A DNA stretch of 64,000 nucleotides, taken from NCBI RefSeq assembly GCF_000411255.1, contig NZ_KE150412.1:3080842-3144841 (forward strand), in the 5' to 3' direction. The DNA is from Paenibacillus sp. HGH0039. GTDB lineage: Bacteria; Bacillota; Bacilli; Paenibacillales; NBRC-103111. This document shows positions 46,154-57,150 of this stretch, piece by piece. Within the stretch, counting starts at the first letter, position 1. The number at the start of each line of letters is the position of its first letter. The position numbers were made by a program, and so were the translations under genes. Under the pieces are notes generated by a model, which saw only the letters and a list, made by a program, of their open reading frames with translations, searched no databases and was not told the DNA's origin.

Positions 46154-46394
46154 ACACACAAGGGCAAACCCGGTGCCCGTAGAACGGGCTCTTAAGCTCT
46201 CCGGTTCGTATAAGGTAACTGCCGTCAGAAGCTAAAGCTTCAGACAGTTGCAGGTCCCACGGAACGTCTTTATTCTTTTCCGTTCCGAAAAGCAGCCGCC
46301 TGTATCGGTTATGCAGACAAGTACAAGTCCATAGCATGTTTCCCGGTTTGTCCGCATATCTTGAGAGAGAAAAAGTGGACAGGGGGAAATACCA
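46154..46394 (+). other. Structured leader upstream of mntP
   Basis: The 241-base gap contains at least three hairpins: GCCCGT/ACGGGC near 46182-46196, a strong interrupted stem at 46217-46249 (AACTG, GTC, GAAGCT with complements), and GGAACG/CGTTCC at 46261-46286. mntP genes are often controlled by the manganese yybP-ykoY riboswitch, but I cannot match its consensus here. Confidence 0.4.
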
Positions 46395-46967
46395 ATGGCG
46401 GCACTGGCGGGCGTGTCACCTTTCGTATGGGGCCAACTGGTGACGATCTTCATCATGGCTATTGCGCTTGGTTTTGACGCGTTTTCTTTAGGGATTGGAA
46501 TCGGAATGAGGGGTATACGCCTGCTGCATATTCTTAAAATCAGCATCGTGATCGGTCTCTTTCATATCCTCATGCCGCTGCTCGGCATGTATGCGGGACA
46601 TTATCTCGGTTCTTTACTCGGACAAGTTGCCGTGGCGGCCGGGGGCGGACTGCTCATTTTGTTAGGATCCCATATGATTTACAGCTCGTTCCGGGGAGAA
46701 GATTCCAATGCATTCGATCATCGTACCTTCTGGGGAATGGTCCTGTTTGCGTTAAGCGTGAGCGTGGATTCTTTTTCTGTCGGCGTTTCGCTGGGGATTT
46801 TCGCAACGGATGTGGTTTTGACGGTGCTGCTTTTCGGATTGCTGGGCGGAGGCATGTCGATTCTGGGGCTTATGCTCGGGCGTCATGTGGGAAGCTGGAT
46901 CGGTGAATACGGAGAAGCGCTGGGCGGTGTGATTTTGCTGCTGTTCGGTCTGAAATTTCTGCTGTAA
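46395..46967 (+). CDS. mntP: Manganese efflux pump MntP
   Basis: A 190-residue inner-membrane exporter of six helices made of two homologous halves, each with the conserved Asp motif: FDAFSLGIGIG in the first half and SVDSFSVGVSLG in the second. Ribosome site gggggaaa. The position between ywlC and ywlE is the same as B. subtilis ywlD. The upstream gap holds potential RNA structure. Confidence 0.94.
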   Translation: MAALAGVSPFVWGQLVTIFIMAIALGFDAFSLGIGIGMRGIRLLHILKISIVIGLFHILMPLLGMYAGHYLGSLLGQVAVAAGGGLLILLGSHMIYSSFRGEDSNAFDHRTFWGMVLFALSVSVDSFSVGVSLGIFATDVVLTVLLFGLLGGGMSILGLMLGRHVGSWIGEYGEALGGVILLLFGLKFLL

Positions 46968-47051
46968 AGTGTCCCTGATTTCAAAAAAACGGTACAATAT
47001 ATAGAGAGCGGAATAACCCGTTGGAATACTCTGTAAGGAGGTAGATGAAAC

Positions 47052-47633
47052 ATGAAACAGATCCTTTTTGTCTGTACCGGAAATACATGCCGCAGCCCGC
47101 TGGCTGAAGGGATTCTGCGCCATATGGCCCAGCAGGATAACCTGGAAGTCCATATCCGTTCTGCAGGGGTTTTTGCTTCCGACGGCAGTCCGATTTCCCG
47201 GCAATCTTCCTCCGTTTTGCGTGAAAAAGGCTGTGAAGCTTCTATCAGCTCCAGTCTTCTCAGATCCGCAGACGTGGATTGGGCCGATCTCATCTTAACG
47301 ATGACACAAGATCATAAACGCGCCGTTATTCAGCGGTTCCCGCAGGCGGCGGATAAAACACATACACTGAAAGAATTTGTAGAAGACGATCCCAAGGTTG
47401 TCACGGCTGCCGCGGAATGGGAGAAGCTGATTGCCGAAGTGCAGGTTAAGCATGCCCTTTCCGAAGAAATCACGATAGAAGAGCGGACACGGCTCATCCA
47501 CTTGGAAAAACAACTCCCGGATTACGATATTTCCGATCCTTACGGCGGTTCGTTGGAGCTTTATCGCCATACGGCGGAAGAAATCGAAGAAGCGCTCGTT
47601 AAACTGGTTCAAAAGCTAAAGGAAAGCCGATGA
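47052..47633 (+). CDS. ywlE: Protein arginine phosphatase (low-molecular-weight PTP fold)
   Basis: Removes phosphate from phosphoarginine residues placed by McsB. The active loop is C8-TGNT-C13-R14-S, with Thr12 at the position that selects arginine phosphate over tyrosine phosphate in YwlE. The general acid is the Asp of SDPYGG near residue 157. At 193 residues it is longer than the usual 150: an insert around residues 108-150 (EFVEDDPKVVTAAAEWEKLI) precedes the DPYGG loop. Ribosome site aaggaggt. Confidence 0.93.
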   Translation: MKQILFVCTGNTCRSPLAEGILRHMAQQDNLEVHIRSAGVFASDGSPISRQSSSVLREKGCEASISSSLLRSADVDWADLILTMTQDHKRAVIQRFPQAADKTHTLKEFVEDDPKVVTAAAEWEKLIAEVQVKHALSEEITIEERTRLIHLEKQLPDYDISDPYGGSLELYRHTAEEIEEALVKLVQKLKESR

Positions 47634-47693
47634 GCGTCAAAGGGTCGCAGTATCTTTCTGCCCGGCCTAACAAAATCTTCATTTTTTAGCGGC

Positions 47694-47722
47694 TTTACAG
47701 TTTTGCGGGAATACGGTAAGAT
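47694..47722 (+). promoter_or_regulatory. Promoter of the ZTP riboswitch transcript
   Basis: TTTACA (47694-47699), 17 bases, TAAGAT (47717-47722). Initiation near 47729 places the aptamer right at the RNA 5' end. Confidence 0.72.
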
Positions 47723-47735
47723 AGGGGCATAAAAG

Positions 47736-47854
47736 AAGACCCGGTGTAACTGGCGACGAGTGGGTGTAACCACAGTGGAGCATCGGGGTATACGGCCGGT
47801 CGCCTGGGCAAAAGAGCAGTACATGCGTATTTACGCGTGTCATGCTCTTTTTTT
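47736..47854 (+). ncRNA. ZTP (pfl) riboswitch with terminator
   Basis: The aptamer shows the pfl consensus: gtAACTGGCGA (47746-47756), GTGGG-tgtaa-CCAC, TGGAGC, and the 3' strand CGCCTGGGCA (47801-47810), whose pairing with CTGGCG makes the pseudoknot. An expression platform follows at 47811-47854, AAAGAGCA...TGCTCTTT plus a T run, a transcription terminator. ZTP signals low 10-formyl-tetrahydrofolate. The downstream genes rpiB-ywlG-glyA include glyA, a one-carbon gene, which fits. Confidence 0.88.
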
Positions 47855-47980
47855 CATTGTCTCTTAACGATTATAGAGGTGCAGGTTAAGTCGGAATTTG
47901 CCGGTTTTTTTCTCCGGCTGATCGGTTTGGGTTATAATAGAGCCAAACGCAGTTTATTCCCACCCGAGGAGGGCTTTTCA

Positions 47981-48439
47981 ATGAAAATTGCAATTGGCGC
48001 CGATCACGCCGGATACCGGCTTAAAGATGTTATCGTTCCTTACCTGGAATCGTTAGGTCATGAAGTGAAGGATGTAGGCTGCAACTGTGAACAATCGGTC
48101 GACTATCCGGACTACGCCGTTCCGGTTTGCGATATGGTGCTTAACGGGCAGGCGGACAAAGGTATTCTGATTTGCGGTACAGGCATCGGCATGACCATTG
48201 CCGCGAACAAAATGCCGGGCATCCGCTGCGCGCTTGTGCACGATATGTTCTCCGCGAAAGCAACCCGGGAGCACAACGACACGAATGTGCTTGCTATGGG
48301 AGAACGCGTAATCGGACCCGGCGTGGCGCAGGAAATCGTCAAGATCTGGATTGAGACCGAGTTTTCGCACGGCGAACGTCATGAGAACCGCCTGAACAAA
48401 GTGAAGCTTTTGGAAGAGAAGAATACGATTCATCCGTAA
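47981..48439 (+). CDS. rpiB: Ribose-5-phosphate isomerase B
   Basis: Interconverts ribose 5-phosphate and ribulose 5-phosphate. 152 residues of the RpiB/LacA fold: start MKIAIGADHAGYRLK, the catalytic Cys in ILICGTGIGMTIAANK, and HDMFSAKATREHNDTNVL. The ATG at 47981 follows gaggaggg; the frame extends upstream to 47837 without a site. It is the first gene after the ZTP riboswitch. A second -10-like TATAAT at 47933 may give switch-independent transcription. Confidence 0.95.
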   Translation: MKIAIGADHAGYRLKDVIVPYLESLGHEVKDVGCNCEQSVDYPDYAVPVCDMVLNGQADKGILICGTGIGMTIAANKMPGIRCALVHDMFSAKATREHNDTNVLAMGERVIGPGVAQEIVKIWIETEFSHGERHENRLNKVKLLEEKNTIHP

Positions 48440-48468
48440 GGAGCTCTATTTTAAATGGAGGTGATCGT

Positions 48469-49128
48469 ATGAATGACGGTGAGAAAGCCTGGCTGGACGG
48501 AATAGGGCCTGCGGTTGAGGCCAATTTCCGGGCGCTGATCGAAGCTGGCGGCTTGAAGCGCGGCCAGATCGTCGTGTTCGGTACCTCGACCAGCGAGGTC
48601 CGGGGCCAGAGAATCGGCACGTCCGGTACGCCGGAAGCGGCCGAGCGCATTTTCGCCGCCGCTGTCCGGGTGGCGGAAGAACACGGGCTGCGGCTCGCCT
48701 TCCAGTGCTGCGAGCATTTAAACCGCGCGCTTGTCGTCGAAGAAGCGCTGCTGGAGCAAGACTCCCGGCTAGAGCCGGTGAATGTAGTGCCGGTGCCCAA
48801 GGCGGGCGGCTCGATGGCCGCCCATGCTTACCGGCACCTAGTGCGCGCATGCGTCGTGGAAGAGATCGCCGCCCATGCGGGCATCGACATCGGCGACACG
48901 CTGATCGGCATGCACCTCCGCCGGGTAGCCGTCCCTGTGCGCCCGCCCGTGAAACGGGTGGGTGAGGCGCACGTGACGATGGCGTATACGCGTCCGAAGC
49001 TGATTGGCGGACAACGGGCGGTGTACGAAGCTGCCTCGGAGAGCCCGGGCATTCCCGTACTCGTCGGCGCTGTTGCTCCTGCCCGGACAAGTCCGGGAAG
49101 TGCGGCAGACAGCGGCGCCTGCGAATAA
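48469..49128 (+). CDS. ywlG: YwlG/UPF0340 family protein
   Basis: 219 residues of the TIGR01440/UPF0340 family, whose activity is unknown. Conserved segments are VFGTSTSEVRGQRIGTSG, LAFQCCEHLNRALVVE and PKAGGSMAAHAY, followed by a MHLRRVAVPVR stretch. It lies 29 bases after rpiB and about 100 before glyA, the same order as in B. subtilis, with ribosome site ggaggtgat. The high-GC sequence and an Ala/Ser-rich C-terminal tail are the only oddities. Confidence 0.92.
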   Translation: MNDGEKAWLDGIGPAVEANFRALIEAGGLKRGQIVVFGTSTSEVRGQRIGTSGTPEAAERIFAAAVRVAEEHGLRLAFQCCEHLNRALVVEEALLEQDSRLEPVNVVPVPKAGGSMAAHAYRHLVRACVVEEIAAHAGIDIGDTLIGMHLRRVAVPVRPPVKRVGEAHVTMAYTRPKLIGGQRAVYEAASESPGIPVLVGAVAPARTSPGSAADSGACE

Positions 49129-49231
49129 TGCATCTGGAGCCGAGATAAGCGGGGGACCTTTTTTCCTGCTTATCCGGCTTGTACAAAGTGAAACTGATTG
49201 TGATTTTAAAATCAATGGGAGGTTGTTATAG

Positions 49232-50482
49232 ATGGTAGAATTTTTGCGTAAACAGGACCCGAAAATCGTTGAGGCTATGAACCTGGAGCTTGGCCGTCAA
49301 CGCGACAAAATCGAGCTGATCGCTTCCGAAAACTTTGTAAGCCAGGCGGTTCTTGAAGCTATGGGCACCGTGCTGACGAACAAATACGCGGAAGGCTACC
49401 CGTCCAAGCGTTATTACGGCGGCTGCGAGTACGTGGATATCGTCGAAGATATCGCGCGCGACCGTGCGAAGGAACTTTTCGGGGCCGAGCATGCCAATGT
49501 ACAGCCTCACTCCGGTGCTCAAGCGAATATGGCCGTTTATCTGGCCGCGCTGAAGCCGGGCGACACAGTCCTGGGTATGAACCTGGCGCATGGCGGACAC
49601 TTGACACACGGCAGCCCCGTCAACGCGTCCGGTATCCTCTATAATTTCGTAGCTTACGGCGTAAGCGAACAGGATTCCCGCATCGATTACGACGATGTCC
49701 GCAAAGCCGCGTTCAAACACAGACCACGGATGATCGTTGCAGGGGCAAGTGCTTACCCGCGCATCATCGATTTCGAAAAACTGGGCCAAATCGCGGACGA
49801 AGTCGGCGCCCTGTTTATGGTTGACATGGCTCACATCGCGGGTCTTGTTGCGGCAGGTCTGCATCCGAACCCGGTTCCGCATGCCCATTTTGTCACGACA
49901 ACGACTCACAAAACGCTTCGCGGACCGCGCGGCGGTTTGATTCTGTGCCGCAAGCCATGGGCTGCCGCAATCGACAAAGCCGTATTCCCGGGCTCCCAAG
50001 GCGGACCGCTGATGCACATCATCGCCGCTAAAGCCGTTGCGCTGGGAGAAGCCCTGCAAGCCGACTTCAAAACATACGGAAAGAACGTTATTGATAATGC
50101 CAAAGCGCTGGCTGAAGGCTTGACGGCCGAAGGCATCAACCTCGTTTCCGGCGGTACGGACAATCACCTGATCTTGATCGACCTGCGCAGCCTGAACATC
50201 ACGGGTAAAGACGCCGAGCATCTGCTTGACGAAGTGGGTGTGACCGTCAACAAGAACGCGATTCCGTTCGATCCGACCAGCCCGTTCGTAACCAGCGGTA
50301 TCCGTATGGGTACGCCTGCCGCGACTTCCCGTGGAATGGATACGGAAGCCATGAAGCAAATCGCCAAGATTATCGCCCTTACGCTTAAAAATCCGAGCGA
50401 TTCCGCCGTTCACGAGCAAGCCCGCGGACTCGTTAAAGAAGTTACCTCCAAATTCCCGCTGTACACGGGATTGGAATATTAA
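49232..50482 (+). CDS. glyA: Serine hydroxymethyltransferase
   Basis: A PLP enzyme that converts serine and tetrahydrofolate to glycine and methylene-tetrahydrofolate, the main source of one-carbon units. 416 residues. It has [18 protein letters not shown], the PLP-binding lysine in [15 protein letters not shown], and [11 protein letters not shown]. Ribosome site gggaggt. It closes the rpiB-ywlG-glyA unit under the ZTP riboswitch. A palindromic region at 49144-49174 in the gap before it may pause or process the mRNA. Confidence 0.97.
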   Translation: MVEFLRKQDPKIVEAMNLELGRQRDKIELIASENFVSQAVLEAMGTVLTNKYAEGYPSKRYYGGCEYVDIVEDIARDRAKELFGAEHANVQPHSGAQANMAVYLAALKPGDTVLGMNLAHGGHLTHGSPVNASGILYNFVAYGVSEQDSRIDYDDVRKAAFKHRPRMIVAGASAYPRIIDFEKLGQIADEVGALFMVDMAHIAGLVAAGLHPNPVPHAHFVTTTTHKTLRGPRGGLILCRKPWAAAIDKAVFPGSQGGPLMHIIAAKAVALGEALQADFKTYGKNVIDNAKALAEGLTAEGINLVSGGTDNHLILIDLRSLNITGKDAEHLLDEVGVTVNKNAIPFDPTSPFVTSGIRMGTPAATSRGMDTEAMKQIAKIIALTLKNPSDSAVHEQARGLVKEVTSKFPLYTGLEY

Positions 50483-50530
50483 TTCTTCCATATAAAATAG
50501 CCTGCTTTCCAGTAGGCGGTTTGTGAATCG

Positions 50531-50557
50531 GGGAACCCGTAAAGGGTTCCTTTTTTT
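50531..50557 (+). terminator. glyA terminator
   Basis: GGAACCC (50532-50538) pairs with GGGTTCC (50544-50550), followed by seven T. Confidence 0.93.
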
Positions 50558-50647
50558 ATGAAAAAAAAGAGGGCGGATTGTTCATACAAAAGCAGATTCT
50601 TGTCATAAGAGAGTGTGCTTTTTGGGGAGGATATATAAACAGACATA

Positions 50648-50656
50648 TGATATAAT
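50648..50656 (+). promoter_or_regulatory. Extended -10 promoter of upp
   Basis: TGATATAAT, 66 bases before the upp start. The -35 is not convincing. Confidence 0.55.
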
Positions 50657-50722
50657 GGACGAGGTTTGTGGAAAGTTGGAAAGACATCCAGATCAGCCAG
50701 ATCGATATTCGGGAGGAATACT

Positions 50723-51352
50723 ATGAGTAAGGTGTTCATTTGCGACCACCCCTTGATTCAGCACAAACTCACATACATAAGAGACGTAAATACGAAAACC
50801 AAGGATTTCCGTGAATTGGTGGATGAAGTCGCCACTTTGATGGCGTACGAGATTACGCGTAATATCCAGCTGGAGAACATCCAGGTCAAAACGCCTGTAG
50901 CGACTGCGGACTGCCGGATTATTTCCGGACGCATGCTCGGGATTATCCCGATTCTCCGCGCAGGACTCGGCATGGTGGACGGGATTCTGAATCTGATTCC
51001 GGCTGCGAAGGTAGGCCATATCGGGCTGTATCGCGACCCCGAGACGCTTCAACCTGTCGAGTATTATGTGAAATTACCCACAGATGTACAGGAAAGAGAA
51101 TTGATCGTCGTGGACCCTATGCTGGCGACGGGCGGTTCCGCTAACCTGGCTATCACCGCTTTGAAAAACCGAGGATGCGTGCAAATCAAGCTGATGTGCC
51201 TGATCGCCGCTCCTGAAGGGATCGAAGCCGTCCAGAAAGAGCATCCGGACATTGACATCTATGTGGCCGCTATCGACGATTATCTGAACGACCACGGTTA
51301 CATCATTCCCGGTCTGGGAGACGCGGGCGACCGTTTATTCGGTACGAAATAA
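50723..51352 (+). CDS. upp: Uracil phosphoribosyltransferase
   Basis: Salvages uracil to UMP with PRPP. 209 residues with the PRPP loop [12 protein letters not shown], the uracil-binding [12 protein letters not shown]-type tail (here [17 protein letters not shown]) and RILRAGLGM. The ATG at 50723 follows gggagga; the longer frame to 50666 is before the ribosome site. It sits between glyA and the ATP synthase block as in Bacillus. Confidence 0.97.
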   Translation: MSKVFICDHPLIQHKLTYIRDVNTKTKDFRELVDEVATLMAYEITRNIQLENIQVKTPVATADCRIISGRMLGIIPILRAGLGMVDGILNLIPAAKVGHIGLYRDPETLQPVEYYVKLPTDVQERELIVVDPMLATGGSANLAITALKNRGCVQIKLMCLIAAPEGIEAVQKEHPDIDIYVAAIDDYLNDHGYIIPGLGDAGDRLFGTK

Positions 51353-51376
51353 AGTATTTTGGGGGGACGTACGTTC

Positions 51377-52513
51377 ATGAAAAGGTTGAAAGTCATTACG
51401 ATTTTCGGTACAAGACCGGAAGCCATCAAGATGGCTCCGCTTATTTTGGAGCTTCAGAAGCATCCGGAACAGATTGAATCACTCGTGGCCGTAACGGCCC
51501 AGCATCGTCAAATGCTGGATCAGGTGCTTGAGTTGTTCAATATCCAGCCAGATTTCGACCTCAACGTCATGAAGGACCGTCAAACACTCAACGAAGTTAC
51601 TATCCGGGTTCTTCAAGGCCTGGAGCCTGTTTTCCGCGAAGCGAAGCCGGACCTGATTCTGGTGCACGGCGATACGCTGACCACCTTCCTTGCGAGCTAT
51701 GCGGCCTTCCTGCAGCAGATCAAAGTCGGCCATGTGGAAGCGGGCTTGCGGACCTGGAACAAGATGTCGCCGTATCCGGAGGAGATGAACCGTCAGTTGA
51801 CGGGCGTCCTCGCGGATTTGCACTTTGCTCCGACCCAGTTGTCGGCGGGCAACCTGCGCAAAGAGAATAAATCGGAAGACACGATTTATGTTACCGGCAA
51901 CACCGTAACGGACGTATTCCAGTACACCGTGAAGAAGGACTTCCACCATCCGGTTCTGGACTGGGCGGAAGGCAAGCGTCTCATCTTGATGACGGCCCAC
52001 CGCAGGGAAGCGCAAGGCGAGCCGCACCGCCAGATCTTCAACGCGGTCAAGCGCATTGCGGACGAATTCGAGGATGTCGCGATCGTGTATCCGGTTCATC
52101 CGAGCCCGGCCGTTAAGGAACCGGCTTATGAGATTCTGGGCAACCACCCGAGAATTAAACTGATTGATCCGCTCGACGTGTTCGAATTCCATAATATTTA
52201 TCCGCATACTTATATGATTTTGACAGACTCCGGAGGTATGCAGGAAGAAGCCCCGTCTTTCGGAATTCCGACCTTGGTTCTTCGTGACACTACGGAACGT
52301 CCGGAAGGCGTAGAAACCGGGAACTTGGAAATGGTTGGTACAGACGGGGAAAAAGTTTACGAGCGCGCACGCGCATTGCTCACCGATCCGCAAACGTATG
52401 ATCGTATGAAAGACGCTGTGAACCCTTATGGGGACGGACAAGCTTCCCGCAGAATCGTGCAGGGAATCCTTCACCATTTCGGCTATAAAACGGAAAAACC
52501 GGACTCTTTTTGA
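51377..52513 (+). CDS. mnaA: UDP-N-acetylglucosamine 2-epimerase (non-hydrolysing)
   Basis: Interconverts UDP-GlcNAc and UDP-ManNAc, feeding wall teichoic acid or other ManNAc polymers. 378 residues: start RLKVITIFGTRPEAIKMAPL, VHGDTLTT, HVEAGLRTWNKMSPYPEEMN, and the C-terminal LTDSGGMQEEAPSFGIP. The ATG at 51377 has a G-rich but rather distant site (ggggggacg). It is 24 bases after upp and probably co-transcribed. ManNAc-containing secondary wall polymer would suit the SLH protein encoded at 19953; that link is inference. Confidence 0.94.
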   Translation: MKRLKVITIFGTRPEAIKMAPLILELQKHPEQIESLVAVTAQHRQMLDQVLELFNIQPDFDLNVMKDRQTLNEVTIRVLQGLEPVFREAKPDLILVHGDTLTTFLASYAAFLQQIKVGHVEAGLRTWNKMSPYPEEMNRQLTGVLADLHFAPTQLSAGNLRKENKSEDTIYVTGNTVTDVFQYTVKKDFHHPVLDWAEGKRLILMTAHRREAQGEPHRQIFNAVKRIADEFEDVAIVYPVHPSPAVKEPAYEILGNHPRIKLIDPLDVFEFHNIYPHTYMILTDSGGMQEEAPSFGIPTLVLRDTTERPEGVETGNLEMVGTDGEKVYERARALLTDPQTYDRMKDAVNPYGDGQASRRIVQGILHHFGYKTEKPDSF

Positions 52514-52585
52514 CGCAACTCTTTCGACATTGTGACGATGCAATGACAAAGGTCACACTGTACAGTTCCACTGTTTGGTTTTAAA

Positions 52586-52620
52586 TGCTGAAATCCCTTG
52601 ATATACAAGGGATTTCGGCA
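52586..52620. repeat. Long hairpin between mnaA and the atp operon
   Basis: TGCTGAAATCCCTTG and CAAGGGATTTCGGCA form a 15-bp stem with a five-base loop. No T run follows, so it may be a weak terminator or an mRNA-stabilising structure. Confidence 0.6.
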
Positions 52621-52653
52621 GTGCTGTTCACGAAATGTTTGATTTTATACGAA

Positions 52654-52683
52654 TTGACAAAGTAGACTTTGCTCCGATACAAT
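52654..52683 (+). promoter_or_regulatory. atp operon promoter
   Basis: A perfect -35 TTGACA (52654-52659), an 18-base spacer and TACAAT (52678-52683), 27 bases before atpZ. Confidence 0.82.
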
Positions 52684-52710
52684 ATATGAGGATTGATAGG
52701 GGTCAAAGCC

Positions 52711-52944
52711 ATGAAAAACAAAGGAAACCGCGATAATCCTTGGAGGGCGGCCGGCCTTGTAGGCGCACTCGGGCTTGATATCGCTATCTGTACACTGCTC
52801 GGCTACTTCGCCGCGAACTTCGCAGTCCAGCGTTTTGGCGGTCCGAGAAGCTGGATAGTAGCAGGCGTGATGCTTGGTCTCTTCGCGGGGATCGCTTCGG
52901 TTATCATGCTGCTTAAGAAGTTTCTGGAGGAACCCGATGAATGA
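52711..52944 (+). CDS. atpZ: AtpZ/AtpI-family protein
   Basis: A 77-residue protein with two membrane helices (about 14-33 and 46-68), of the family often found first in Firmicute atp operons and linked to Mg2+/Ca2+ transport or assembly of the synthase. The core GLDIAICTLLGYFAANF and the glycine-rich turn fit. The ATG at 52711 follows aggggtc. It overlaps atpI by 8 bases. Confidence 0.83.
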   Translation: MKNKGNRDNPWRAAGLVGALGLDIAICTLLGYFAANFAVQRFGGPRSWIVAGVMLGLFAGIASVIMLLKKFLEEPDE

Positions 52945-53305
52945 CCTGCTCAAGAAAGCTATGCGTATCGCACTTCTGCTTCTCGCCGCATGTTTACTGG
53001 TCTGGGCGCTTGTCCCTTCCGTACGCACGGTAGTTGCAGGATTATCAGTAGGTGCGGTTGCAAGCGGCATCAATGCTTTGCTCCTTCAGCGCAGAGTCGA
53101 TTTGATCGGCAAAACTGTTGCAGAGCGGGGCGCACAGCGCATGAGTCTCGGATTTTTAAGCCGTCTGGCTACCGTGCTCCTTGCCGTTATGATTGCGCTT
53201 AAATTTCCACAACATCTTGATATCGCCTCAACCATTATTGGTTGCTTTTTGGTTCCATTTATACTTTTGCTAGTCGGCATTTTGAGTCGTCCACACAAAC
53301 CGTAA
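52937..53305 (+). CDS. atpI: ATP synthase subunit I
   Basis: A 122-residue membrane protein with four hydrophobic segments, matching AtpI, which helps c-ring assembly. The ATG at 52937 follows ggagga and overlaps atpZ. The frame upstream of it is a shadow of atpZ. Sequence conservation in this family is low; the assignment rests on size, topology and position. Confidence 0.85.
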   Translation: MNDLLKKAMRIALLLLAACLLVWALVPSVRTVVAGLSVGAVASGINALLLQRRVDLIGKTVAERGAQRMSLGFLSRLATVLLAVMIALKFPQHLDIASTIIGCFLVPFILLLVGILSRPHKP

Positions 53306-53331
53306 TGCATGGAAAGGGGTGAAATTGGAAA

Positions 53332-54111
53332 ATGCATGAGTTTCCCGTGCTACACTTCGAAAATGGTATCGATATTGACATTTCAACCTTTTTGGCGATT
53401 ATCGTATCCTGCGTGGTTGTGTTAGTCCTGGCTCTTCTGTCCGTGCGGAATCTGTCCGTCGACAAACCTTCCAAATTGCAAAACTTTATGGAATGGGTCG
53501 TTGAGTTCGTTCATAACACGATTGCGAGTACGATGCCGCTCAGCAAGGCAAAGTCCTACATTTCGTTAGGATTGACATTAATTATGTTTATCTTTGTCTC
53601 CAACCTTCTCGGTCTTCCGTTCGGTATCGTAACCGACCATCATAATGGATTTACGCTATTCGGTCAGCAAGTCTTGACGGATGCCCGTATTCATGAGCTG
53701 GAGGCAGCAGGCAAGCATGCTTCTGTGGCTTGGTGGAAATCACCGACAGCCGACCTTTCCGTAACGTCCGCACTCGCCCTGATGGTGTTTGTTATGACGA
53801 ATACACTCGGTTTGACACAGAACACGAAACATTATCTGAAGCATTACTTTGAGCCGTTCTGGTTCTTCCTGCCGCTGAACATCATTAAAGAGCTTTCCAA
53901 GCCGTTGACGCTTGCTCTTCGTTTGTTCGCGAACATCTTTGCGGGTGAGGTTCTGATCTCCACCATTATGATGCTGGGTGTTGTAGGGATACCGCTGCTC
54001 GCCGTTTGGCAGGGCTTCAGTATCTTCGTAGGTGCCATCCAGGCATTCTTGTTCACCATCCTTACCATGGTTTACATTTCCCAGGCTACCGTTCATCATG
54101 AAGATCACTAA
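53332..54111 (+). CDS. atpB: ATP synthase Fo subunit a
   Basis: The 259-residue proton-channel subunit. The essential arginine is in LALRLFANIFAGEV, and the last helices carry GAIQAFLFTILTMVYIS. An inserted loop after helix 2 (GQQVLTDARIHELEAAGKHA) is longer than in E. coli but common in Bacillales. It starts 26 bases after atpI with an aaggggtga site. Confidence 0.97.
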   Translation: MHEFPVLHFENGIDIDISTFLAIIVSCVVVLVLALLSVRNLSVDKPSKLQNFMEWVVEFVHNTIASTMPLSKAKSYISLGLTLIMFIFVSNLLGLPFGIVTDHHNGFTLFGQQVLTDARIHELEAAGKHASVAWWKSPTADLSVTSALALMVFVMTNTLGLTQNTKHYLKHYFEPFWFFLPLNIIKELSKPLTLALRLFANIFAGEVLISTIMMLGVVGIPLLAVWQGFSIFVGAIQAFLFTILTMVYISQATVHHEDH

Positions 54112-54115
54112 ATGA

Positions 54116-54430
<315 letters not shown>

Positions 54431-54540
54431 TTCGCATAGCCTCGGTTGGGCGGGGAAGGCCTGAGCCATCCGCGCCTTCGCTATGAATTAGGTTTTTGAA
54501 GAATCGCCCCAGCACACAGTTACGGAAAGGAGTGACTCGA

Positions 54541-55026
54541 ATGTCTTGGAATTGGGAATCGTTCGTATTCGCGCTTGTCGCGTTCGGAATTCTATACTGG
54601 GTGCTCAGCAAATACGCCTTCGGTCCGTTGCTCGCAACGATGGAAGAGCGCAGAAAGCTGATTGCCGACCAGATGAACTCTGCTGACGCAAGTCGTGTTC
54701 AAGCCGAGCAAATGCTCGAAGAACAGAAGCAGGTAATTCAAGAGGCACGTAAAGAAGCTTACCAAATGATCGAGCAAGCTAAATTGACGAGCTCCAAGCA
54801 AGCCGAAGAAATCGTCGATAAAGCGAAAGGCGAAGCGGACCGCGTGAAAGAAGAAGCGGTACGCGAGATCGAAAGCGAGAAAAACAAAGCGGTTGCAGCA
54901 CTGCGCGGTCAAGTTAGCGCTATGTCCGTTATGATCGCTTCTAAAATTATTGAAAAGCAAGTTGACGAAAAGTCACAGGAAGAATTGGTGAACCATTACC
55001 TGAATGAGGTAGGGGGATCTAAATGA
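54541..55026 (+). CDS. atpF: ATP synthase Fo subunit b
   Basis: A 161-residue stalk subunit: one membrane helix (about 6-25, FVFALVAFGILYWVLSKY) and a long, highly charged coiled coil. The ATG at 54541 follows aaggagtga. It overlaps atpH by 4 bases. Confidence 0.96.
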   Translation: MSWNWESFVFALVAFGILYWVLSKYAFGPLLATMEERRKLIADQMNSADASRVQAEQMLEEQKQVIQEARKEAYQMIEQAKLTSSKQAEEIVDKAKGEADRVKEEAVREIESEKNKAVAALRGQVSAMSVMIASKIIEKQVDEKSQEELVNHYLNEVGGSK

Positions 55027-55571
55027 GTGACATCGTGGTAGCGAAAAGATATGCGAAAGCACTTTTTGAAGCTGCGAAGGAGCAGAACACGGTCGCTCAA
55101 GTTGAAACTGAACTGACCGAGATTGTTCAGACGATCCAGGATCATGCGGAACTGCGCAGCGTTCTGGATCATCCGAATATCGACGTGCCTGCGAAACGTC
55201 AGCTTTTGTCGAACATCTTTGCGGATCGGATTTCTCCGCTCGTTATGAATACGATTAAACTCCTGATCGATAGAAGACGGCAATCCCTGCTTCCTATTGT
55301 ACTGTCCGACTTTGTTCAGATTTCCAACGAGTCGCTTGGCCAGGCAGACGCTACGATTTACACAGCCCTGCCGCTGTCTGAAGTACAAGTCAAGGAAATT
55401 GCAGACAACTTTAGCCGTATGACCGGCAAACAAATTCGTGTACAGACGGTAGTCGACCCGAGCTTGCTTGGCGGCATTACTGTTCGGATCGGTGACCGTC
55501 TATACGACGGCAGTTTGGCTGGCAAACTCGAACGTTTGGAAAAATCGCTGAAACAAGCTCAAGCAATGTAG
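55023..55571 (+). CDS. atpH: ATP synthase F1 subunit delta
   Basis: 182 residues joining the b-stalk to the alpha3beta3 head. It starts VAKRYAKALFEAA, the family N-terminal motif, and ends with the GGITVRIGDRLYDGSLAGKL signature. The ATG overlaps the atpF stop. Confidence 0.96.
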   Translation: MSDIVVAKRYAKALFEAAKEQNTVAQVETELTEIVQTIQDHAELRSVLDHPNIDVPAKRQLLSNIFADRISPLVMNTIKLLIDRRRQSLLPIVLSDFVQISNESLGQADATIYTALPLSEVQVKEIADNFSRMTGKQIRVQTVVDPSLLGGITVRIGDRLYDGSLAGKLERLEKSLKQAQAM

Positions 55572-55581
55572 ATAGGGGTGA

Positions 55582-57102
<1,521 letters not shown>

Positions 57103-57150
57103 TTATGAGAATTTGCGATTCCATAATCAAGCTGCAGGGGGTGAAACAGT

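Noticed and set aside
49226-50491. 421-codon open frame antisense to glyA
   Set aside because: It mirrors the codon structure of glyA on the opposite strand, has no ribosome site and no recognisable domain.
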